A stretch of 13,767 bases of DNA from Nevskiaceae bacterium (GTDB lineage Bacteria > Pseudomonadota > Gammaproteobacteria > Steroidobacterales > Steroidobacteraceae), in the NCBI GenBank assembly GCA_031277355.1, contig JAITMN010000145.1:1-13767 (forward strand), written 5' to 3'. The notes below the pieces were generated by a model. It did no database searches. It worked only from the letters and a program-made list of their open reading frames with translations, and was not told where the DNA came from. Numbering within the stretch: the first letter of the stretch is position 1; every line of letters begins with the position of its first letter. Below, piece after piece: positions 1-8,396 of the stretch. Both the position numbers and the translations under genes were made by a program.

Positions 1-30
1 TTCCATACAAAACGCCTGTGGGGTTATCCG

Positions 31-1020
31 ATGAAGCCGGTGAATTTCTGGGCTGCCCTCTGCGTGGCCGTGCTCGCATGCGCCCCTGCCCTGCCCGATC
101 AGGCCGTGGAATGGGCCCCCGATGCGCGCGTGAACGCCGCGCTGCCGCAGCTCACGCGCGCCGAGCTCTACGCCGCACTCGATCAATACCTGGCGGCGCT
201 GAAAAGCAAAGACCCCACGCGCGTGAACTGGGCGCCCACCGTGCGCAACACCGAAAACAACGTCGCGATGATGGTCGGCGACGGGCTGTGGCAAACGCTT
301 TCGGGCATGGGTGACTACGACTTTCGCATTGCCGATCCGCAATTGGGGCAAGTGGGTTTTTACGGCGTGGTGACGGAAACCGAAGAGACTTCGGCGTTCG
401 CGCTGCGGCTCAAGCTCGATCAAAACAAACGCATCGCCGAAGTGGAAACGCTGGTGCTGCGGCAATTGAATCAGGGTATCCGTTTCGAGAACCAGAAATT
501 CGAACGTCAGCCGGTGATGAACGAAATCTTGCCCGCCACGCAGCGCACACCGCGCCAGCGGATGATTTCCATTGCCGATGGTTACTTCGATACGCTGCAA
601 TTGAACGACGGCCAGTTGTTCACGAAGTTCGCGCCGAACTGCAAGCGCATCGAAAACGGCGTGCAGACCACGAACAACCCCAACTTCGCCGTGGTGCCGG
701 TGTCGCGTCTGGGCTGCGAAGAACAATTCCGCATGGGCAATTATCGCTACGACACGCGGCTGCGGGCGCGGCGTTTCCCGCTGGTGGATGAAGAGCGCGG
801 CATCGTGCTTGCCATGGGTTTCATCGACCATTCCGGCGCGCTGAAGGAATACGCACTCACCGATGGCACGGTGGTCAAAGCGCCGCTGGCGCGGCCGCAC
901 AGCTTCTATCTGTTCGAGGCTTTCAAGATCAAGGACGATGCGATCGAGCAGATCGAAGCGGTGTTCATGACCGTGCCCTACAACATGCCCTCCCCCTGGG
1001 ACGACTGGGCGAAAAAGTAA
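31..1020 (+). CDS. Secreted DUF8021-like protein, possible lipoprotein
   Basis: 329-residue protein with an export signal: a hydrophobic stretch at residues 6-16 is followed by Cys17 in the context VLAC, which could be a lipobox, so it is either a lipoprotein or a periplasmic protein. The mature part appears to have two SnoaL-like alpha+beta halves, roughly residues 45-150 and 175-325. It resembles in layout the other secreted protein in this window (12641-13552): shared elements include a helix-rich start to each half, a Cys-x(1-2)-R-(I/L)-E motif near residue 205, an R-R-F-P-L-V-D-E strand near residue 250 and a closing I-E-x-(V) strand. No catalytic residues are recognisable. ATG at 31 has only a weak upstream GGGG. 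The MFS gene follows after 26 bases on the same strand. Function is unknown; the family assignment comes from the pattern, not a search. Confidence 0.7.
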   Translation: MKPVNFWAALCVAVLACAPALPDQAVEWAPDARVNAALPQLTRAELYAALDQYLAALKSKDPTRVNWAPTVRNTENNVAMMVGDGLWQTLSGMGDYDFRIADPQLGQVGFYGVVTETEETSAFALRLKLDQNKRIAEVETLVLRQLNQGIRFENQKFERQPVMNEILPATQRTPRQRMISIADGYFDTLQLNDGQLFTKFAPNCKRIENGVQTTNNPNFAVVPVSRLGCEEQFRMGNYRYDTRLRARRFPLVDEERGIVLAMGFIDHSGALKEYALTDGTVVKAPLARPHSFYLFEAFKIKDDAIEQIEAVFMTVPYNMPSPWDDWAKK

Positions 1021-1046
1021 CCTCCATCATTGCCGGATCATAAACC

Positions 1047-2288
1047 TTGACCAATCGCGGCCTGCGAACGCCCGGAAAACCGGCGTTCATCTTCGTCTTC
1101 ATCACCGTTGCGCTCGACATGATGGCGGTGGGCATCATCGCGCCGGTATTGCCGAAGTTGCTGATCGAGTTTCGTCACGGCGATGTGGCCAGCGCCGCCG
1201 CGTGGGTCGGCGTGTTCGCAACGCTGTGGGCGGCGATGCAGTTCATCTTCGCGCCGGTAATCGGCAGTCTTTCGGATCGCTTCGGCCGCCGTCCGCTGAT
1301 CCTGCTGTCGAACCTGGGTCTGGGGCTCGACTACATGCTGATGGCCGTTGCGCCCACGCTGCACTGGTTGTTGCTGGGGCGATTGATCTCGGGCATCACT
1401 TCGGCGAGCTACCCCACCGCCGGCGCGTACATCGCCGACGTCACACCGCCGGCCGAACGCGCCGGCAAATTCGGCATGCTCGGCGCGGCGTTCGGATTGG
1501 GCTTCATCCTCGGCCCTGCGGTGGGCGGATTGCTCGGCGGCATCGACCTGCGTCTGCCCTTCTGGGTCGCCGCAGCGCTGAGCCTGCTGAACACCGCCTA
1601 TGGCTATCTCATCCTCCCCGAATCACTGCCCGCCGACAAGCGCCGTCCCTTTCATCTGCGCAACGCGCATGTGGTCAACTCGCTCAAATTGCTGCGCTCG
1701 CATCACGAATTGCTGGGCATGGCGGCGGCGTTGTTCATCATGGGACTGGCGCATGAGGCCCTGCCCAACACCTTCGTGCTGTATGCCGATCTGCGCTATG
1801 GCTGGAGCGAGGAACAGGTGGGGCTGTCGCTGGCGGCCATCGGCGTGGCGTCGGTGTGCGTGTCGATGCTGTTGGTGAAACCGCTGGTGCGCAAATTGGG
1901 CGAACGCCGCGCAGCGATGCTGGCGCTGACCTGTGGTATCGCCGGATTCCTGGTCTTCGCCATCGCGCCGCTGGGAAGCCTGTTCCTGCTCGGCATCGCG
2001 GGCGTGGCGTTGTGGGGGGTGGCGAATCCGTCGTTTCAGGCGCTGATGAGCCGCCGCGTCGACGCCACCGAACAGGGGCAACTGCAAGGCGCGCTGGGCA
2101 GCATCCGCGCGCTGACCGGCATGATCGGGCCGGTGCTGTTCACGCAGGTGTTCGCCGCAGCGGTGGGCATGCAGCGCGTGCCGCTGCTGGGTGCGCCGTT
2201 CATGCTGTCGGCGGTGCTGCTGATCGCAACATTGCTGCTGGGCATGCGCGTGCTGCCCGCCGGCGGCACGCCCGGCAATCATCACTGA
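1047..2288 (+). CDS. TetA-type MFS drug/H+ antiporter
   Basis: 413-residue, 12-helix major facilitator of the DHA1/TCR (TetA-like) group, which exports small hydrophobic or tetracycline-like compounds in exchange for protons across the inner membrane. Seen directly: the MFS motif A GSLSDRFGRRP at residues 73-83 in the loop between helices 2 and 3, a GRLISGIT stretch after residue 110, and the antiporter motif C GFILGPAVGG at residues 152-161 in helix 5. Length is usual for the family. The start is a TTG at 1047 with no good Shine-Dalgarno site; the first helix begins near residue 13, so little downstream sequence can be spared. It lies 26 bases after the DUF8021-like gene and may be co-transcribed. 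The substrate cannot be told, and real tetracycline resistance should not be assumed for a chromosomal homologue. Confidence 0.85.
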   Translation: MTNRGLRTPGKPAFIFVFITVALDMMAVGIIAPVLPKLLIEFRHGDVASAAAWVGVFATLWAAMQFIFAPVIGSLSDRFGRRPLILLSNLGLGLDYMLMAVAPTLHWLLLGRLISGITSASYPTAGAYIADVTPPAERAGKFGMLGAAFGLGFILGPAVGGLLGGIDLRLPFWVAAALSLLNTAYGYLILPESLPADKRRPFHLRNAHVVNSLKLLRSHHELLGMAAALFIMGLAHEALPNTFVLYADLRYGWSEEQVGLSLAAIGVASVCVSMLLVKPLVRKLGERRAAMLALTCGIAGFLVFAIAPLGSLFLLGIAGVALWGVANPSFQALMSRRVDATEQGQLQGALGSIRALTGMIGPVLFTQVFAAAVGMQRVPLLGAPFMLSAVLLIATLLLGMRVLPAGGTPGNHH

Positions 2289-2345
2289 CCCACTTTGGTT
2301 CGTTCCATTGCGGCCCTTGGGCGGCGTTTGTATAGTCGGGGCATC

Positions 2346-3164
2346 ATGCATCTCATTCGCAGGGCGAGTCTGTGCGCGGCGATTCTCCTGGCCTTTGGAG
2401 TCGCTGCGAGTGTGCCGGCGTGGGCGGCCGGGGCCTCTGCGGCTGGCATCCCCCGAACCGCCAGCGGCAAGCCGGATTTGCAGGGCATCTGGCAGGTGCG
2501 CAATCGCGCCGCCTACGGCCTGGAGGAACATAACGCCAGCCTCGGCATTCTGCCGGGAAAGGGCGTTGTCGACGGCGGGACGATCCCCTATCAACCGGCG
2601 GCGCTGGCCAAACGCAACGAGAACTTCGCGCAGCGCGCTGAGCGCGACCCTTTCAACCAGTGCTTCATGCCCGGTGTACCGCGCATCATGTATCTGGAAC
2701 ATCCGTTCCAGATTTTCCAGACCGACGCGCATGTGGCGATGACCTTCGAGTGGTCGCAGGTGTTCCGGCTGATCTACACCGACGACAGCCCGCATGTGGA
2801 CAACATCGAGTTCTGGATGGGCGATTCACGCGGCCATTGGGAAGGCGACACGCTGGTGGTCGAAGTAACGAATTACAACGACCAGACCTGGCTCGATGCG
2901 GCGGGCAATTTCCACAGCGAACAATTGAAGCTCACCGAACGTTACACGCTGCGCGACGCCGACACGCTCGACTACGAAGCCACCTTCGAGGATCCGCAGG
3001 TCTTTACCCGGCCCTGGACGATCCGCATGCCGTTCTATCGTCACCGCGACATGGGCCGCCTGCTTGAATACCAGTGTCAGGCCGAAAAGGAAGAAGCCAA
3101 CGGCGACTTCGAGCGCGATCCGCGCACCTGGTATCCGGGGCCGCAATCACAGGGGGCGCCATGA
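2346..3164 (+). CDS. Secreted protein, 'GKPDLxGIW...GHWEGDTLVVE' family, copy 1
   Basis: 272-residue exported protein of unknown function. The start chosen is ATG 2346, because it puts a classical signal peptide (RR, then a hydrophobic core, then VPAWA|AG near residue 28) at the N-terminus; an in-frame GTG at 2295 would add 17 residues ahead of it. Mature landmarks are GKPDLQGIW (41-49), IPYQ (80-83), Cys106 in a DPFNQCFMPG context, FQIFQT (121-126), GDSRGHWEGDTLVVE (159-173), DADTLDY (204-210) and Cys244. It shares these with the next gene, so the two are tandem paralogues. The two shared cysteines suggest a disulfide, which fits a periplasmic location. Its stop codon overlaps the next start (ATGA at 3161-3164), so translation is coupled. 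I recognise the family only as a conserved hypothetical. Confidence 0.8.
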   Translation: MHLIRRASLCAAILLAFGVAASVPAWAAGASAAGIPRTASGKPDLQGIWQVRNRAAYGLEEHNASLGILPGKGVVDGGTIPYQPAALAKRNENFAQRAERDPFNQCFMPGVPRIMYLEHPFQIFQTDAHVAMTFEWSQVFRLIYTDDSPHVDNIEFWMGDSRGHWEGDTLVVEVTNYNDQTWLDAAGNFHSEQLKLTERYTLRDADTLDYEATFEDPQVFTRPWTIRMPFYRHRDMGRLLEYQCQAEKEEANGDFERDPRTWYPGPQSQGAP

Positions 3165-3967
3165 GGGGTCTGATGCGATGGGGAACGATAACGGCATCGG
3201 CGCTGCTAGCCGTGACGATGACCTGTGCGGTGGCCGCCGAAGGGCCGATCAAGCGCCTGAGCGATGGCAAGCCGGATTTCACCGGCCATTTCCTCGGTGA
3301 TGCGGGCGGGGCCAATTATGGCCTTGAAACCTCCACAGGCGGCGTGATGCTGCCGCGCTCGCGGGGCATCGTCATCGATCCTGCCGATGGCAAGCTGCCG
3401 TATCAGGACTGGGCGCGTGCCGAGTTCATCAATCGCGGCAAGCCCGAGCGAGGCTATGACGATCCCACTGCGCACTGCTTTGTAGCCGGATTCTCGCGTT
3501 CGCTGTGGACGCCATCGCCGTATCAGATCATTCAGACGCCGCAGACGCTGGTGATGTTGTTCGAGCGCATGTCGTGGCGGGTGATTCCCATCGATGGCGG
3601 CCGTGCGCATCTGCCCGATCACGTGCGGTTGTGGCAGGGTGACTCTCTCGGCCATTGGGAAGGCGACACATTGGTCGTTGAAACGGCGAACAACAACGGC
3701 AAGACGTGGATGAACGAAGCCGGCGACGTGATCAGCCACGCGGCCACTGCGGTCGAGCGGTTCACGCCGATCGATGCGGACACGATCGACTACCAGGTGA
3801 CGATCACGGACCCTGTCGTGATGACGCGGCCTTATACGCTGGGTTTTCCGCTGCGGCGTCAGTCGGGGGAAATCCTTGAAGTGGCCTGTCATGAGGATAA
3901 TCAGGATCTGGAACACCTGAAACACGTCAAGGAAGAAGCGCGGCGCAACGGCACGTTGACACAATGA
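3161..3967 (+). CDS. Secreted protein, 'GKPDFxGHF...GHWEGDTLVVE' family, copy 2
   Basis: 268-residue exported paralogue of the preceding gene. The ATG at 3161 is preferred over an in-frame GTG at 3074: it has an AGGGGG Shine-Dalgarno at 3151, overlaps the upstream stop as ATGA, and gives a signal peptide ending at AVAA|EG (near residue 26). Shared landmarks are GKPDF (36-40), LPYQ (79-82), Cys106 in DPTAHCFVAG, YQIIQT (121-126), GDSLGHWEGDTLVVE (160-174), DADTIDY (205-211) and Cys243. Both conserved cysteines sit at almost the same index as in copy 1, supporting duplication followed by divergence. The C-terminus is charged and helix-prone (EHLKHVKEEARR). No catalytic motif is recognised. The DUF6152-like gene follows immediately, so the three probably form one unit. 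Confidence 0.8.
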   Translation: MRGLMRWGTITASALLAVTMTCAVAAEGPIKRLSDGKPDFTGHFLGDAGGANYGLETSTGGVMLPRSRGIVIDPADGKLPYQDWARAEFINRGKPERGYDDPTAHCFVAGFSRSLWTPSPYQIIQTPQTLVMLFERMSWRVIPIDGGRAHLPDHVRLWQGDSLGHWEGDTLVVETANNNGKTWMNEAGDVISHAATAVERFTPIDADTIDYQVTITDPVVMTRPYTLGFPLRRQSGEILEVACHEDNQDLEHLKHVKEEARRNGTLTQ

Positions 3968-4002
3968 ACACTGCCCGGCGCTGCCGGGGTGGAGGGGGTC
4001 TT

Positions 4003-4404
4003 ATGAAGCGGATGGTATTGGCGACGTTGGCGATGGCGATGACGCTGGGCGTATTCACGGTGAATCCAGCACGCGCGCATCATTCGTTTGCGGCGGAGTT
4101 CGATCAGAACAAGCCGCTGAAGCTCACGGGCAAGATCACCAGCATGCGTTGGGCCAATCCCCATGCGTGGGTGTATATCGATGTGACCGGTGAGGACGGC
4201 AAGGTCACCAATTGGGGCTGGGAAACCACTGCCGCGAACACACTTTACCGTCGCGGCTGGCGCAAGGAAGATCTGACGGTTGGCGTCGCCGTGACGATCG
4301 AAGGTTATCAAGCGCGCAGCGGTCAACCGGTCGCCAATGCGTCGGCGATCACGTTGCCGGACGGCAAGCGCTTGTTTGCGGGGGCTGCGCCCACGGAAAA
4401 ATGA
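4003..4404 (+). CDS. Small secreted DUF6152-like protein
   Basis: 133-residue exported protein. The ATG at 4003 is chosen over the in-frame ATG at 3964 (which overlaps the previous stop), because GGAGGGGG at 3991 is correctly spaced and the resulting N-terminus is a clean signal peptide ending ARA|HH near residue 25. The mature protein begins HHSFAAEFD, then KPLKLTGKITSMRWANPHAWVYI (about residues 37-59) and a GKVTNWGWE strand (66-74), a pattern I associate with DUF6152, probably a small beta-barrel. The N-terminal His-His would be exposed after cleavage and could bind metal, but that is inference. It is the last gene of the left + strand cluster, ending 21 bases from the converging transporter gene. 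Confidence 0.75.
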   Translation: MKRMVLATLAMAMTLGVFTVNPARAHHSFAAEFDQNKPLKLTGKITSMRWANPHAWVYIDVTGEDGKVTNWGWETTAANTLYRRGWRKEDLTVGVAVTIEGYQARSGQPVANASAITLPDGKRLFAGAAPTEK

Positions 4405-4425
4405 GCCGCATGGCCCTGAGAAGGG

Positions 4426-5679
4426 TTACCCCGCAGCGGCAAGTTTGGGGTACTTGCCCAGTGATGCGATGAACAGCACTGCAAGGACTGACAGACTCGC
4501 ACCAACGAACAGCGCCGGGGTATACGACGTGAACGCATCGTAGCTGTGCCCTGCGAAGAAGACTCCAACGCCACCGCCGATGTTGAACACGACAAACAAC
4601 AGCCCATAGATTCGGCCCAGCGCGCGTCGTCCGAAGTACTGCGTGCACAGATATCCCAGTGCATCAAACTCCATCCCCAACCCGATGCCCACCGAGATCA
4701 CCGTGATGGCGGCAGTGATGTGGCTCGGAGCGATGGCCAGACAAGTAAAGCCGATGGCCGGGCACAGCAGAAACAAGCCTGCGACGAACGGTGCGTGAAA
4801 ACGATCGAGCAGATAGCCGGAGACCAGACGGGCGATGATGATCGATACGCCCAGCAGCGACGCCAGACCAGCGGCTTCGGCTCTGTCGAGCCCTTTATCG
4901 ACCAGCAATGGAACCATTTGCGAGGTGGTCCCGTTCAGCATGGCCCCCAGCAGCATCGTGGCGATCGCGAGTTTCCAAAACGCGCCGGTGCGCAAGCACT
5001 GCTCGAAGCTGCGGCCAATCTGATTGACGTCCGCCGGCGCCGCAGCGCCGGTGTTGGCGATGCCATCGGGGAATGAATTGACATCGGCAGGACTGTTGCG
5101 AATGACGAAGTAGATCAGCGGCAGCACCAGCACCAGATTGATGCCGCCCAACGCCAGGTACGCTTCGCGCCAACCCGCCGTACTGATCACATAGCTGACC
5201 GCTGGAGGCAACACAATGGCCGCAACACCGGCTCCGGATGTTCCCAGCGCCAACGCCAGACCTTTGCGCTTGTCGAACCAGGTGACCAGCAGGCGCACAT
5301 AGGCGATGGAGGCGGTTCCGCTACCCAACACGGTCAGTGCGATCATCGAGGCGTAGAAATGCCACAGATTGCCTGTCAGAAAATAGAATGAACACAGCAA
5401 GACCCCGAAGCATAGTGTGGAGGGCAGCAAGGCGGCTCTGACGCCCTTTTTGTCCGCCAACAGGCCCACCAGCGGCGCCGACAGCAACATCGACCAGTTC
5501 GACAGCGTCAAGCCGAATGAGATGGCTCCCCGGCTCCAGCCAAGCTCCTCCTCCAACGGCAGCACGAACGTGCTGAAAGCGTAGATCATCGTGCCGACGT
5601 AGCCGAAGCAGATGCCCACGGCCGTGGCGGCGATGATGTACCAACCGTAGAATGTTCCGTTGTTGTTTGTAGTTGTCAT
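4426..5679 (-). CDS. MFS transporter, monocarboxylate/oxalate-formate antiporter-like
   Basis: 417-residue, 12-helix major facilitator, last gene of the eight-gene operon. Seen: FYGWYI at the start of helix 1, GWSRGAISF at residues 47-55, a motif-A-like GLLADKKGVR at 72-81, and WFDKRKGLALALGTSGAG at 134-151 between helices 4 and 5. These are typical of the MCT/OFA branch, which moves monocarboxylates, oxalate/formate or related organic acids. ATG 5679 is preceded by GAGG with 7-base spacing. It starts 44 bases after the M24-like gene upstream, the only real gap in the operon. The likely job is importing the compound broken down by the operon, which suggests that compound carries a carboxylate. 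The exact substrate is not readable from sequence. Confidence 0.85.
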   Translation of the reverse strand: MTTTNNNGTFYGWYIIAATAVGICFGYVGTMIYAFSTFVLPLEEELGWSRGAISFGLTLSNWSMLLSAPLVGLLADKKGVRAALLPSTLCFGVLLCSFYFLTGNLWHFYASMIALTVLGSGTASIAYVRLLVTWFDKRKGLALALGTSGAGVAAIVLPPAVSYVISTAGWREAYLALGGINLVLVLPLIYFVIRNSPADVNSFPDGIANTGAAAPADVNQIGRSFEQCLRTGAFWKLAIATMLLGAMLNGTTSQMVPLLVDKGLDRAEAAGLASLLGVSIIIARLVSGYLLDRFHAPFVAGLFLLCPAIGFTCLAIAPSHITAAITVISVGIGLGMEFDALGYLCTQYFGRRALGRIYGLLFVVFNIGGGVGVFFAGHSYDAFTSYTPALFVGASLSVLAVLFIASLGKYPKLAAAG

Positions 5680-5723
5680 GAACCATCCTCGGAAAATGCC
5701 GCCAATGAGCGGTGGCCGGCGGG

Positions 5724-6869
5724 CTACACAGGCACGACGCTAAGCTGTCTGGGTGTGGATAGCAATCTTTCCGCGCCGCGTTCGGTGACCACAACCGGAT
5801 CGCCGAGCACGAAATACCCGGCAAGCGGCGTGTAGGTATTCGGGTGCACGATCAGCACGGAATTCTTTTCGAGCACGGTGGACTCATCTTCGAGAATGGG
5901 ATATTCATCCAGATGCAATCCCAGACAGTGGCCGCGAACCCGGGTGTATTCGGAGGTGCAATACTCGCCGTAGCCGTGGCGGCGAAATACATCGTTCTCG
6001 GCCTTGGCAACATCATGCGCCGTGACTCCCGGCTTGATCACGGCAATACCCGCAGCAACAGCTTCCTCGAACAGCGCGAAGGATTCCTTCTGCCTGGCGG
6101 AAGGCTCGCCAATCACTGCGGTTCGGCAGATCTGCGTCCAGTATCCCCGTGTTTGCGGCGTCAGTTCCGTGCGCACCAGATCGCCGACCTTGAGCCGCCG
6201 ATCCGACGGTGGCGTCATTCCCATCACTTCGGTTCCGCCGGAGGCGATGATCATGAAGTTGTCTTCGGCGCCCTCGCCTCGCAACCGCGCTTCCACCCCG
6301 GCGATGATTTCAAACTCCCGGGCGCCCGGCCGGCACGCATCGAGAAATGCCTGCCATGACTTGTCGCAGATCACGCCTCCGGCGCGCAGGCGGCTGATCT
6401 CCAGATCGCTCTTCACCAGCCGCACCGAATCCATCAGGGCGCTGGCGCGCTGGAATTCGATATGGGGCAGCAGCGCCTGCAACTGCGCCATGATTCGCTG
6501 CGGGAGAAACTCCAGCCCCGCCAGACCAATGCGTCCGGAGCGCAGATCAGCGCCAATGCAATCGGCGATGTGCACGACATCCGGAAAATCGATGAGGCGG
6601 ATATCGGACACGAATCCGGATTTGCGCAGCGACAGCTCATCCTCGTTCGAGCAGGCAAACGCCGTGACCGCGCCGGATGAAGGCAGGTACGCGAACGCGG
6701 CGCTGGCTTCCAGCGCGGCATCGGACAGATAGCGCACGTTCTCGCGCCGCCACGCCGGAGAGAAGATCAGCAGGGCCTCCAAGTCATTGGCGGCCAATGC
6801 CTTGCGAATGCGCTGGCAGCGCCACTCAATTTCAGAGGCGTTCAAGCCATCATCGTTCGACTGTTTCAA
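5724..6869 (-). CDS. M24 (creatinase/aminopeptidase P fold) protein with degenerate metal site
   Basis: 381-residue protein with the two-domain creatinase layout: an N-terminal RNase-H-like domain (about 15-145) and a C-terminal pita-bread domain (about 150-381). Against the aminopeptidase P ligand set D, D, H, E, E, reading the motifs gives E235 (GDLVRTELT), Q246 (GYWTQICRT), H314 (GHCLGLHLDEYP), H342 (VLIVHPNTY) and G356 (VLGDPVVVTE). Only the histidine is intact, so a di-metal peptidase is unlikely. Metal-free members such as creatinase and ectoine hydrolase (EutD/DoeA) cleave non-peptide C-N bonds, and that is the better model. The start is TTG 6869: it overlaps the previous stop as TTGA and has GGGAG 6 bases upstream at 6880-6876, so coupling and start are well supported. 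Substrate unknown. Confidence 0.82.
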   Translation of the reverse strand: MKQSNDDGLNASEIEWRCQRIRKALAANDLEALLIFSPAWRRENVRYLSDAALEASAAFAYLPSSGAVTAFACSNEDELSLRKSGFVSDIRLIDFPDVVHIADCIGADLRSGRIGLAGLEFLPQRIMAQLQALLPHIEFQRASALMDSVRLVKSDLEISRLRAGGVICDKSWQAFLDACRPGAREFEIIAGVEARLRGEGAEDNFMIIASGGTEVMGMTPPSDRRLKVGDLVRTELTPQTRGYWTQICRTAVIGEPSARQKESFALFEEAVAAGIAVIKPGVTAHDVAKAENDVFRRHGYGEYCTSEYTRVRGHCLGLHLDEYPILEDESTVLEKNSVLIVHPNTYTPLAGYFVLGDPVVVTERGAERLLSTPRQLSVVPV

Positions 6870-7894
6870 GAAATACTCCCAACACCGTCGTCCGTAACCG
6901 TATACATGTCTGAGGCCGTGACCACGCCGGCTTCACCGGCGAGCGAAACACTGGCGCATACGACCTGACCGGCCTGTAACGGCGTATCTGCATCCTCCGA
7001 CGGACGATAGTACCCACGGGTCTCCACATAAGGATGCGAGATGCACGAGAACTTGCAGCGATAGCCCTGATCGACCGTGGCGTTCGCGGCGGCAATGATC
7101 TGACGCTCACTCCTGCCGGCGCGAATCTGCCGGATCATCGTGGCCAGCGCGGCATTTGCGGCATCGGCCGCCGCGCCGCCATGAGCGCGTGCGAGGCGAA
7201 CCCAGACGTATCTGTACTGCCCCACGACGTCGATGCACTGGCTGCCATCGGTCAACGCACGATAGCGGACATCCGCATCCTGGAAGCCGGCCATGCGCGT
7301 ACTGCGCACCGCGATGCCGGTTCGTTCATCACCATCGGCGCCTTGCGCCCAAGCCTTCTCGATGCTTTGATCGAGCAGGCTGGCCGCCTGCTGCAACAGA
7401 CGCAGCTCGTATTGGTCGGGCACGCCGCGTCGCGTGCTGACGCCGCCCGGCATATCGAGCAACCGGGCTTGCGGCAGCAACTCCTGAAGCCCGTTGGCCA
7501 GCGGACTGGGCCACCACTGCATATCCACGATGCCCACTTTCGCGGCACGAGATCCGCAGCGCTCGTCCAGAAACTTGCCAACGCCCTCTGCCAACTTCGG
7601 CGTGCTGCGGATGTCTTCGAGGATGGAGGTGGTCTTCATCCAGGGTTGCACACGCTTGGACAGCTTGGTGATCAGCGCCGGCTTGCCCTCCAACGGCACT
7701 GCCAGCAACGCCTCGTTCCAGTACAGACACAGGTTGGTCAGATAGTTGATATCCCCGGAGCGCGACACGTCGGCATAGATCACCGCCACTTGCGCACCGG
7801 AGGCTTTTGCATGATCGCGCACTGCGTTCAGACGTTCGGCGAACGCCTCCCGTGGAGTCTCCTCAAGATTGAGTATTGCCAGACCGCGCTTCAT
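6866..7894 (-). CDS. Second M24-like (creatinase fold) protein, strongly diverged
   Basis: 342-residue protein with the same two-domain creatinase/Xaa-Pro dipeptidase layout as its downstream neighbour, but more diverged. The N-domain runs to about residue 150 (containing SGDINYLTNL at 46-55), and the pita-bread domain follows from LRLLQQAASLLDQSI (164-178). At ligand positions I read D222 (IDVVGQY), R233 (VRLARAH), S315 (VVCASVSLAG) and about S328 (VTASDMYTV); the GHGxGLxxHE box is not recognisable. Metal binding is therefore improbable. ATG 7894 has AAGGA upstream and overlaps the end of the small-subunit gene by 32 bases. Its TGA is shared with the next gene's TTG. It may be an independent hydrolase or a non-catalytic partner in a heteromer with the adjacent M24-like protein. 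Confidence 0.75.
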   Translation of the reverse strand: MKRGLAILNLEETPREAFAERLNAVRDHAKASGAQVAVIYADVSRSGDINYLTNLCLYWNEALLAVPLEGKPALITKLSKRVQPWMKTTSILEDIRSTPKLAEGVGKFLDERCGSRAAKVGIVDMQWWPSPLANGLQELLPQARLLDMPGGVSTRRGVPDQYELRLLQQAASLLDQSIEKAWAQGADGDERTGIAVRSTRMAGFQDADVRYRALTDGSQCIDVVGQYRYVWVRLARAHGGAAADAANAALATMIRQIRAGRSERQIIAAANATVDQGYRCKFSCISHPYVETRGYYRPSEDADTPLQAGQVVCASVSLAGEAGVVTASDMYTVTDDGVGSIS

Positions 7895-8396
7895 TGTCCT
7901 TCTCGATTAACTGGGGAGCCACGGCAATCAACCCGCCACCGGAGAGCATCTCCAGCAGGAATGCGGGGATCGGATTGCCCTTGATCACTTGACCGGTGCG
8001 CAGCACCGTCACGGTGCCGCCGGGCAGATCCACATGGAGTTGATCGCCCTGTGTGATGGCCGCACGAATACCCGGCGCTTCGAGAATCGGCAGACCAACC
8101 TCAAAGGCATTGCGGTAGAAGGTGCGCGCGAAACTCTCGGCCACGAGGCAGGAAATACCCGTGGCGATCAGCGCCTTGACGGCGACCGCGCGACCGGAAG
8201 ACTGCCCAAAGTGTTTCCCCGCCACCAGGATGTCGCCCGGCGCAACGTGCTTGCCAAACTCCGGGTTGTCGTCTTCCAGCACGAACTTGGCGGCCTCCGC
8301 CATCGGCAGAAAAACACGATCAGCCTTGATGATCTGGTCGGTTGGGATGTAGTCACCGGCGACCCAGCACTTGCCGCTGAAATTGAAATTGCTCAT
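7863..8396 (-). CDS. Aconitase-family small subunit B (LeuD-like, swivel domain)
   Basis: 177-residue LeuD-type swivelling domain, partner of the large subunit encoded just upstream. Seen: KCWVAGDYIPTDQII (9-23), the loop GKHFGQSSGRAVA (60-72) and LVAESFARTFYRNAFEVGLP (84-103), all characteristic of the family. In normal small subunits the loop reads GxGSxREHA. Here the catalytic serine (Ser67) and the substrate-binding Arg (Arg69) are kept, but the usual C/x-G before it is Q-S and the following Glu-His/Gln is Ala-Val. So the substrate-binding half of the site is modified rather than dead. ATG 8396 overlaps the upstream TGA as ATGA, with GGGGA 7 bases further on. The reading frame stays open far upstream, but that part is antisense-frame noise inside the large-subunit gene. 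Confidence 0.88.
   Translation of the reverse strand: MSNFNFSGKCWVAGDYIPTDQIIKADRVFLPMAEAAKFVLEDDNPEFGKHVAPGDILVAGKHFGQSSGRAVAVKALIATGISCLVAESFARTFYRNAFEVGLPILEAPGIRAAITQGDQLHVDLPGGTVTVLRTGQVIKGNPIPAFLLEMLSGGGLIAVAPQLIEKDNEARSGNTQS

Noticed and set aside
1623..2795. Long - strand open frame (390 codons) under the MFS and first secreted gene
   Set aside because: Gln/His/Arg-rich composition with no domain, and it crosses two well-supported + strand genes.
4414..4425. CCCT-GAGA-AGGG hairpin between the converging genes as a terminator
   Set aside because: The stem is only 4 bp and no T-tract follows on either strand.
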